NCBI GenBank assembly: GCA_900552755.1
Contig: USAY01000090.1
Coordinates: 1 to 7,907, forward strand
DNA from: an uncultured Collinsella sp.
GTDB taxonomy: Bacteria; Actinomycetota; Coriobacteriia; Coriobacteriales; Coriobacteriaceae
Reading direction: 5' to 3'
DNA length: 7,907 nt
The translations under genes and the position numbers were made by a program. Below the pieces are notes generated by a model. The model saw only the letters and a program-made list of their open reading frames with translations. It had not been told where the DNA came from and did not search any database. Each line of letters begins with the position of its first letter. Position 1 is the stretch's first letter. Positions 1 to 7,474 of the stretch are shown in pieces.

Positions 1-45
1 GAGTTTATTAAGGTTTATATTCTCTTTATCGCTCATTTTATTCAT
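1..45 (-). CDS. Possible 5' end of a divergent gene leaving the window (partial, tentative)
   Basis: Read on the minus strand, an ATG at 45-43 opens a frame that stays open to the window edge and gives MNKMSDKENINLNKL. A second in-frame ATG lies at 36-34. The peptide is hydrophilic and resembles an ordinary N-terminus, and the AT-rich DNA on its 5' side would suit a promoter. Against it, I see no Shine-Dalgarno sequence before either ATG and only 15 codons are visible, so chance is a real alternative. No function can be assigned. Confidence 0.2.
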   Translation of the reverse strand, partial: MNKMSDKENINLNKL

Positions 46-384
46 TTTGAAAATAGTTGAACGGTGAACGGTCGCTTTTACCCGCTCAGCGTAAAGAACC
101 CCAGCTCAAGCATATCTACGTCATTTACGTGCAACTTTATTTTAATAGAGCAGGGATTAGACCAGATTATGCAAACTGTATCTTTGCTAAACATAAAACA
201 GACAGCGCAAAATCTTACTCGCACTATACGAGATTCTATGCACTTATTGGACGAGTATGCAGCCCTGCAATAACATGGCGTTTTTCATCCAACTTAAGGA
301 ATAGACGAGTGCCTTTGCCGCGCGTCGGCCGGCAGCCGGCGAGCCGTCTCGTCGGTTGCCGCTTCCAGAAAATCAAAAACTGAT

Positions 385-398
385 ATTGCGCGCGCAAT
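385..398. promoter_or_regulatory. 14-bp perfect palindrome, possible operator
   Basis: ATTGCGCGCGCAAT is a perfect palindrome about 150 bp upstream of the DUF3830 start codon. A dimeric regulator could bind it, but alternating GC runs produce palindromes easily and no promoter can be placed beside it. Confidence 0.25.
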
Positions 399-438
399 TG
401 CTGCATGGTACTTTAGCGAAGAACAGCGCGGGCTGGGG

Positions 439-454
439 CGACAGAGATCTGTCG
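439..454 (+). other. Small hairpin in the presumed operon leader
   Basis: CGACAG and CTGTCG form a 6-bp stem around the loop AGAT. A second weaker stem, GGGT with ACCC (463-466 and 473-476), follows. These may be leader-RNA structure. I recognise no known riboswitch class. Confidence 0.25.
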
Positions 455-525
455 TAAAGTTTGGGTTCGGCGACCCCGCTGCTGCCTTCTCCTTATCCGC
501 CAGCGAACCCCTTGAGCGACGGATT

Positions 526-533
526 GAGGAGGT
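526..533 (+). promoter_or_regulatory. Strong ribosome binding site for the DUF3830 gene
   Basis: GAGGAGGT lies 7 nt before the ATG at 541. It is close to a perfect match to the 16S rRNA 3' end. This fixes the start at 541 even though the frame stays open further upstream. Confidence 0.8.
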
Positions 534-540
534 CCTTACT

Positions 541-957
541 ATGACAAAAATGCTCAAGATCACGCTGAATGGCGAGACGTTTCTCGCCGACATGCTCTGG
601 GACAAGGCTCCCAAGGCGTGCAAGCTGTTCGAATCGTCCTGTCCGGTCGAGTCACGTATCTTTTCGGCCAAGATCTGCGATGCCGAGGTAACCTATCCCG
701 TATCGGGCCCCATCGCCAATTACGAGCACATCGAGAACCCCGTCTTTCACGAGCCGGCGGGCGCCGTGAGCTGGTATGGCGGCTGGTCGTCAATTTGCAT
801 CTTCTTTGATGTGTGCGAGCCCTTTGGCACCTGCAACATGTTCGCCCGCATCTGCGAAGCCGACCGCAAGCGCTTTGCCGCCGCCTGCCGCAATGTCTGG
901 GACAACCAGGGCATGTACATTAAAAACGAAATCGTCGAGATCGAAACGGAGGCCTAA
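541..957 (+). CDS. DUF3830 family protein, cyclophilin-like small beta-barrel (138 aa)
   Basis: The N-terminus (KITLNGETFLADML, then DKAPKAC at 21-27) and the WYGGWSSICIFFD stretch at 78-90 match the pattern I know from DUF3830. That family has a cyclophilin-like barrel fold and an unknown biochemical role; the family call is from memory of its pattern. The protein is a little short for the family but appears complete. There is no signal peptide or membrane segment, so it is probably cytoplasmic. It holds eight cysteines (27, 34, 46, 86, 92, 98, 105, 116), many for 138 residues; metal or redox chemistry is possible, but there is no clear CxxC pair. It is the first gene of an operon: its 3' end carries the ribosome binding site of the next gene, which starts 2 nt after this stop. 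No prolyl isomerase activity should be assumed. Confidence 0.72.
   Translation: MTKMLKITLNGETFLADMLWDKAPKACKLFESSCPVESRIFSAKICDAEVTYPVSGPIANYEHIENPVFHEPAGAVSWYGGWSSICIFFDVCEPFGTCNMFARICEADRKRFAAACRNVWDNQGMYIKNEIVEIETEA
948..952 (+). promoter_or_regulatory. Ribosome binding site of the second operon gene, inside the first gene
   Basis: GGAGG overlaps the last codons of the DUF3830 gene and lies 7 nt before the ATG at 960. The arrangement indicates coupled translation of the two proteins. Confidence 0.75.
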
Positions 958-959
958 AG

Positions 960-1484
960 ATGATGGATATCAACACCCTGCTCGTACTCGACCTTGCCGA
1001 GTACACCACTGCACTTGAGGCCCTCGCCGATCAAATGATGCTCGAGGAACCGCGCGATATCGACTACATGCGCCGCCGCAAGCTCGACACCGGCCGCGAA
1101 TTCGCCGTCTGGAACTTCACCGTCGGCTACTGCATGAACGCAGCCGACGCCCTCTCCCTCCTGCGAGCCCAAGCCAACGAAAACGCCAACGACGGCACCG
1201 CCGACCTCGCAACGATCAACAACAGCGCCGCGCGCCTGTGCGACTGGTTCTCGGGCGCCTTCGACGTCACCGGCAAAATGGATGACACCACGGCAATCCT
1301 CGCCCACAGCCGCGACCTCTACGCCCAGGTTGAGACTCACGAACAGTTCGCGGCCCTCACCCGCGCCACCGAGCGCTATCTGGTCCAGCTCCAATTTTGG
1401 GTTGACCGCCAGATTCCCTGGCCGGCTATTAGCGACCTCGTCCACGGCTACCGCCTACGCACAGAGAGCGGCGAGACAAGGTAA
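960..1484 (+). CDS. Hypothetical protein, mostly helical (174 aa)
   Basis: I do not recognise this protein. The start is the first of two consecutive ATGs, well spaced from the GGAGG at 948-952; the second ATG (963) is equally possible. The sequence reads as soluble and largely alpha-helical: long stretches rich in Ala, Leu, Glu and Arg, no signal peptide, no membrane segment and no obvious catalytic motif. Notable local segments are MRRRKLDTGREFAVW (about 37-51), LCDWFSGAFD (about 88-97) and VQLQFWVDRQIPWP (about 141-154), whose tryptophans and aromatics could form a packing or binding surface. GC-rich codon use resembles the preceding gene. Tight spacing implies co-expression, and likely a shared process or a complex with the DUF3830 protein, but this is inference from position only. 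Confidence 0.75.
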   Translation: MMDINTLLVLDLAEYTTALEALADQMMLEEPRDIDYMRRRKLDTGREFAVWNFTVGYCMNAADALSLLRAQANENANDGTADLATINNSAARLCDWFSGAFDVTGKMDDTTAILAHSRDLYAQVETHEQFAALTRATERYLVQLQFWVDRQIPWPAISDLVHGYRLRTESGETR

Positions 1485-1539
1485 CCAAGCAAGCAGCACC
1501 GACAACGCCCCACCATCGGGATCCAAAGTAAGAATCAGA

Positions 1540-1573
1540 GGGCTGGAGACGCACCCAACAGCGTCCCCAGCCC
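1540..1573 (+). terminator. Hairpin after the two-gene operon, weak intrinsic terminator
   Basis: GGGCTGGAGACGC (1540-1552) pairs with GCGTCCCCAGCCC (1561-1573) with one A-C mismatch, around an 8-nt loop. It lies 55 nt after the stop of the 174-aa gene. The sequence after it (CTTCGC) has no real U-tract, so termination may be partial or factor-dependent. A second small stem, CACTG/CAGTG with loop TTT, follows at 1589-1601. Confidence 0.5.
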
Positions 1574-1627
1574 CTTCGCAAAGTAGAGCACTGTTTCAGT
1601 GGCTTTGAGGCCTATTCGAACCTTTGC

Positions 1628-1713
1628 TATCTCCCAATTTTTGTATATTTACGACATTATTATCTGCCAATTTTTGTATGATTTTAGGCGATTCTATCTG
1701 TCAATTTTTGTCA
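1628..1713. repeat. Three spaced direct repeats upstream of the ATPase gene
   Basis: Three 19-bp copies: TATCTCCCAATTTTTGTAT (1628-1646), TATCTGCCAATTTTTGTAT (1661-1679) and TATCTGTCAATTTTTGTCA (1695-1713). The invariant core is CAATTTTTGT. Copy starts are 33 and 34 bp apart, about three helical turns each, and the last copy ends 12 bp before the ATPase ATG. The 33/34 change shifts the reading frame between copies 2 and 3, so the repeat is kept as DNA, not as peptide. It is probably an array of protein-binding sites, such as an autoregulatory operator or recognition sites for the ATPase itself. A TATTAT box (1658-1663) between copies 1 and 2 could be a -10 element, but it lacks a good -35. 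Confidence 0.7.
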
Positions 1714-1725
1714 TTTGGGGGTTTA

Positions 1726-3087
1726 ATGCTACGCCGTAAGGTCACTGATAGGCTTTTGAGCTGGAAGAATAACTCCAATAAGGCATTACTCGTTACTGGT
1801 GCGCGTCAGATTGGCAAGAGCTATGCGATTCGCGCGTTTGGAAAAAGCAACTACGCTTCGTATTTTGAGGTCAATTTACTACTCGATGTCGAAGCAAAGA
1901 ATGCACTTGTTGGCGCAAAGAACTCCGTTGACTTTATCAACCGTGTAGCCCTTCTTGCGGATGCGCCGCTTGTTGAGGGCGATACGCTTGTCTTTGTCGA
2001 TGAGATTCAGGAGTATCCGCAGATCGTTACACTCATGAAGGCGTTGGTCGAGGATGGGCGCTTTAGCTATGTCTTCTCGGGGTCTATGCTTGGGACTGAG
2101 TTTAAGGGGATCTCTTCTTTTCCGGTGGGGTATGTAGAGCACATTGTTATGCGCCCGATGGATTTTGAAGAGTTTTGTTGGGCAAACAGCGTTAGCGAGA
2201 ATGTGCTTGCAGGCATTCGCAGCTGCCTTGTCGAGAAACATCCTGTCGAAAACTATATTCATGAGGCGATGCTCAAGAACTATAGAGCTTATATCGTTTG
2301 CGGCGGCATGCCGGAGGTCGTTCAGAATTATATTGATTCGGGTTATTCGCTCGTGAGCACACGTGAGCTTCAAACTCAGCTGGTCGATCAGTACAAAAGC
2401 GATATCTCAAAATATGCATCGACTCGAGCGTTTAACGTTCGGTCGATTTTTGAGCAAATTCCCGTTCAGCTTGAGGCGGAGTCTCATCGCTTTGTTGTTT
2501 CGTCTCTGGGTGAGGGAGCTCGCCTTAAAAAATATGAGCAGGATTTCCTGTGGCTTGTTAACGCAGGTGTTGGATTGATGGTCGCCAGGGTGACGGAGCC
2601 ACGGAGTCCTCTCAAGAGGACGGAGAAAACGACGGCCTTCAAACTATATGAGTCTGATACGGGCATGCTCGCATCGCGGTACCCCGGCAGCACCGCACGC
2701 GCTGTCTATCTTGATATGAAAACTCCCAACCTTGGTGGTCTCTATGAGAACGTGGTCGCGCAGGAACTCGTTGCCCTCGGGGCGGATGCATGGTACTACC
2801 AAACGCGTGAGGTCGGTGAAGTTGACTTTGTGATCGAAGGCGCCCACGGGCAGGTTGTCCCAATCGAGGTCAAATCGGGCAAGAAAGTTCGAGCGCACGC
2901 GGCCCTCGATCGTCTGATGAGTGTGGGCGAGTACAAAATTCCCGAGGCCGTTGTACTAAGCCACGAGAATCTCAGCAAAGAGGGCAAGGTTCTGTACGTT
3001 CCAATCTACATGACGTTTTGTCTCGATGAGTTTATGGAAAAGGATGACCCCAATAACGATTTCTCGTTCGCACCCATATCTCTCTAG
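1726..3087 (+). CDS. AAA-type ATPase with C-terminal DUF4143 / PD-(D/E)XK-like domain (453 aa)
   Basis: This is a cytoplasmic ATP-binding protein of the widespread AAA/DUF4143 family, whose cellular role is not established. Residues 1-200 form the P-loop ATPase: Walker A GARQIGKS at 25-32, Walker B TLVFVDE at 87-93, and a sensor-like FSGS at 117-120. The C-terminal part carries YENVVAQEL (340-348), EVDF (365-368) and IEVKSGKK (380-387), the acidic-plus-lysine pattern of the PD-(D/E)XK nuclease-like fold; cleavage activity is unproven. Length is normal for the family. I chose the ATG at 1726 because MLRRK begins the conserved region and GGGGG lies 4 nt before it, although this is a weak, close Shine-Dalgarno. 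The frame is open to a TTG at 1624, but that part only translates the DNA repeats. Codon use is more AT-rich than nifJ (TTA and CTA occur), suggesting acquisition. It stands alone in its transcription unit. Confidence 0.85.
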   Translation: MLRRKVTDRLLSWKNNSNKALLVTGARQIGKSYAIRAFGKSNYASYFEVNLLLDVEAKNALVGAKNSVDFINRVALLADAPLVEGDTLVFVDEIQEYPQIVTLMKALVEDGRFSYVFSGSMLGTEFKGISSFPVGYVEHIVMRPMDFEEFCWANSVSENVLAGIRSCLVEKHPVENYIHEAMLKNYRAYIVCGGMPEVVQNYIDSGYSLVSTRELQTQLVDQYKSDISKYASTRAFNVRSIFEQIPVQLEAESHRFVVSSLGEGARLKKYEQDFLWLVNAGVGLMVARVTEPRSPLKRTEKTTAFKLYESDTGMLASRYPGSTARAVYLDMKTPNLGGLYENVVAQELVALGADAWYYQTREVGEVDFVIEGAHGQVVPIEVKSGKKVRAHAALDRLMSVGEYKIPEAVVLSHENLSKEGKVLYVPIYMTFCLDEFMEKDDPNNDFSFAPISL

Positions 3088-3148
3088 CCATTAGAATCCA
3101 CAATCCAGCCTCGTCCACGCATCAATGCATTTCCCAAGGTGCTGCGCG

Positions 3149-3169
3149 TTTCGCGCCAAAGGCGCGAAA
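3149..3169. repeat. Hairpin of the first REP-like unit
   Basis: The arms TTTCGCGCC (3149-3157) and GGCGCGAAA (3161-3169) are perfect complements around an AAA loop. Confidence 0.7.
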
Positions 3170-3230
3170 AAGCAAAGGGATAAGGCGTTGCAACAGCCAC
3201 GCTCCCCATCCATCCCCAAAGTGACGCGCC

Positions 3231-3251
3231 TTTCGCGGCAAAGCCGCGAAA
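3231..3251. repeat. Hairpin of the second REP-like unit
   Basis: The arms TTTCGCGGC (3231-3239) and GCCGCGAAA (3243-3251) pair perfectly around AAA. Compared with the first unit, one C-G pair has become G-C on both arms, keeping the stem intact. Confidence 0.7.
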
Positions 3252-3322
3252 CAGCGAAGGGGACGGAATACCCGACCAGCCACGTCCTTCATCAGCCCAC
3301 ACAATCCGAGGACGTAGTCGTA

Positions 3323-3447
3323 GCAGGATCTGAGGTCTAACCTTCGCGGACACTCCGCAGGACGAAAGAACCCCCGCCGCACGTAGTGCGTAGCGGGGGT
3401 TCTTTCATGTCCGAGGACGTCCGCGAAGGTTAGCCCTCAGATCCTGC
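3323..3447. repeat. Long nested inverted repeat of about 125 bp
   Basis: The outer arms are 3323-3351 and 3419-3447: 29 positions with 28 complementary and one mismatch (3336 opposite 3434). Inside lie two 12-nt unpaired segments (3352-3363 and 3407-3418), each able to form its own tiny hairpin (TCC-GCA-GGA; GTCC-GA-GGAC), and then the terminator stem. TCCGAGGACGT occurs directly repeated at 3305-3315 and 3410-3420. The right arm ends 10 bp from the nifJ stop. This is far larger than a terminator needs and could be a mobile or repetitive element that supplied the terminator. Confidence 0.75.
3364..3406. terminator. Bidirectional intrinsic terminator between the ATPase gene and nifJ
   Basis: GAAAGAACCCCCGC (3364-3377) and GCGGGGGTTCTTTC (3393-3406) are perfect complements of 14 bp. 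The stem continues as CGCAC/GTGCG around a GTA loop with a two-base TA bulge. A GC-rich top with the T-rich TTCTTTC at the 3' side on either strand fits termination of both convergent transcripts: the ATPase on the plus strand and nifJ on the minus strand. Confidence 0.85.
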
Positions 3448-3457
3448 GGTGGGAGAC

Positions 3458-6997
<3,540 letters not shown>

Positions 6998-7005
6998 ATA
7001 CCCCT

Positions 7006-7010
7006 CTCCT
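7006..7010 (-). promoter_or_regulatory. nifJ ribosome binding site, decides the start
   Basis: On the minus strand AGGAG (7010-7006) precedes the ATG at 6997 by 8 nt. It lies inside the six extra codons that a start at 7015 would add, so translation must begin at 6997, giving MARKF. Confidence 0.85.
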
Positions 7011-7029
7011 CTCATATAGGTATACAGGC

Positions 7030-7045
7030 CCCGGCGATCGCCGGG
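7030..7045. promoter_or_regulatory. 16-bp perfect palindrome in the nifJ 5' region
   Basis: CCCGGCGATCGCCGGG is perfectly palindromic and sits 33 bp upstream of the nifJ ATG, just before the ribosome binding site. As DNA it suits a dimeric regulator; as RNA it folds into a 6-bp GC stem with a GAUC loop, which could affect translation or mRNA stability. Confidence 0.55.
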
Positions 7046-7260
7046 ATGTTGGCGTGATGGGATTTTCGTTGTTGCTTCCGATCATCTGACAGGCGGACTC
7101 AGCGGCAGGTACATGGCGTGGAGAGAAGGCATGCCGAGGCGAGGAGAGCTGCACGCGCTCCACAGGCCCAGCTACCCGTCTTGCACATGACCGAGCGCCG
7201 CAAAGGCCGCATGCCGGATGCTCCCGGGCACACCCCGGCGATGGGAAGCGCCCGCAACGG

Positions 7261-7278
7261 AAATCCGCATGCGGGTTT
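7261..7278. promoter_or_regulatory. Imperfect palindrome next to a possible nifJ -10 box
   Basis: The core CCGCATGCGG (7265-7274) is perfect and the arms extend to AAA/TTT with one mismatch each side. It immediately follows the TACAAT candidate -10 on the minus strand, where a repressor would block transcription. Confidence 0.4.
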
Positions 7279-7323
7279 ATTGTACCCCGCCGTCAAGTGT
7301 AATTTCGGCAAATATAGGCGGGC

Positions 7324-7337
7324 GGTAAAGGTTTACC
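7324..7337. promoter_or_regulatory. Palindrome GGTAAA-GG-TTTACC in the nifJ upstream region
   Basis: Two 6-bp arms are perfect complements around a 2-bp centre. It is operator-like, beside the larger nested inverted repeat at 7341-7377. No regulator family can be named from it. Confidence 0.4.
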
Positions 7338-7340
7338 TTG

Positions 7341-7377
7341 GGTGACCATCAAGGGCAAAATTGATCCTTCCGTCACC
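7341..7377. promoter_or_regulatory. Nested inverted repeat upstream of nifJ, possible operator
   Basis: GGTGAC (7341-7346) pairs with GTCACC (7372-7377), and inside it ATCAA (7348-7352) pairs with TTGAT (7361-7365) across 8 bp. The half-site resembles FNR/CRP-type TTGAT, but the arms point the opposite way to the known TTGAT-N4-ATCAA site, so I assign no regulator. Confidence 0.4.
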
Positions 7378-7395
7378 GAGGGACCAAATGGCAGC

Positions 7396-7456
7396 TGCGG
7401 TGAAATAGGAACTGTTTTTGCCGGCCGTAGCCTTAAACAGCCCCTATTTCACCGCA
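7396..7456. repeat. 61-bp stem-loop just after the FHA gene
   Basis: TGCGGTGAAATAGG (7396-7409) and CCTATTTCACCGCA (7443-7456) are perfect 14-bp complements. After a 2x2 internal mismatch, CTGTTT (7412-7417) pairs with AAACAG (7435-7440), leaving a 17-nt top with GCCGGC. It begins 18 nt past the FHA stop. There is no U-tract after the stem on either strand, so it is not a textbook terminator. A dispersed palindromic repeat that also blocks read-through is plausible. Confidence 0.65.
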
Positions 7457-7474
7457 ACTTATTTAGGAGATGAG

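Larger units (their letters stand above)
46..540. other. Gap before the DUF3830 operon; AT-rich then GC-rich, no supported gene
   Basis: Positions 46-300 are AT-rich, with short open frames (for example 64-273) that lack ribosome binding sites and recognisable domains. Composition changes sharply near 300 to GC-rich DNA. A weak promoter-like pair for the downstream operon is TTGGAC at 247-252 and TAACAT at 271-276 with 18 bp between; it matches consensus poorly and I do not rely on it. The GC-rich part contains a 14-bp palindrome (385-398) and a small hairpin (439-454), listed separately. The frame of the 541 gene is free of stops back to 298 but has no ATG, GTG or TTG, so this may be leader or a decayed coding remnant. 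Confidence 0.5.
3105..3290. repeat. REP-like repeat: two diverged units about 82 bp apart plus a partial one
   Basis: Two units align with an offset of 82-83 bp. Shared blocks are CCCAARGTG (3133 and 3215), GCGC before a hairpin, AGCRAAGGG after it, and CAGCCACG (3194 and 3277). A further partial copy of the CAGCC block, with CATC after it, lies at 3106, just after the ATPase stop. Each complete unit is centred on a 9-bp-stem hairpin with loop AAA: 3149-3169 and 3231-3251. No open frame of interest crosses the region. It resembles repetitive extragenic palindromes, here between two convergent genes. Confidence 0.6.
6998..7474 (-). promoter_or_regulatory. Long nifJ leader and promoter region, no gene
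   Basis: This 477-bp gap lies between the nifJ start and the stop of the FHA gene. Small open frames here lack ribosome binding sites and domains. It must carry the nifJ promoter, but I cannot place it firmly. On the minus strand TACAAT (7284-7279) is a fair -10 and TTGACG (7296-7291) a good -35, yet only 6 bp separate them. TATATT (7316-7311) is another -10 candidate without a partner. Several palindromes (listed separately) suggest regulated transcription, plausibly by redox or carbon status, though no known operator consensus is clear. Confidence 0.5.

Noticed and set aside
57..383. Small open frames at 57-383 and 64-273 on the plus strand
   Set aside because: TTG or GTG starts with no ribosome binding site, no recognisable domain, and AT-rich composition typical of intergenic DNA.
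294..1445. Minus-strand open frames at 294-671, 560-793 and 954-1445
   Set aside because: They are antisense shadows of the DUF3830 gene and its partner, which have strong ribosome binding sites and ordered spacing.
1628..1713. CRISPR-like array of three repeats
   Set aside because: The repeats are short, AT-rich and imperfect, spacers are only 14-15 bp, and no cas gene is near.
1624..1725. Upstream TTG start extending the ATPase by 34 residues
   Set aside because: There is no Shine-Dalgarno before the TTG, and the extension only translates the DNA repeats; the conserved protein begins with MLRRK at 1726.
7016..7120. TPP riboswitch before nifJ (the enzyme uses TPP; CTGAG and TCAGATGATCGGAAG-like pieces appear on the minus strand)
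   Set aside because: The invariant CUGAGA and the long GAUCUGGAUAAU-type core are absent and the spacing is wrong; the enzyme uses TPP but is not a TPP synthesis or transport gene.
7118..7345. Small genes in the nifJ upstream gap (plus 7118-7345, minus 7099-7311)
   Set aside because: No ribosome binding site, Arg/Ala-rich GC-driven translations and many palindromes across the region argue for a regulatory gap.
7348..7365. FNR binding site upstream of nifJ
   Set aside because: The half-sites read ATCAA-N8-TTGAT; the known site is TTGAT-N4-ATCAA, so both orientation and spacing are wrong.
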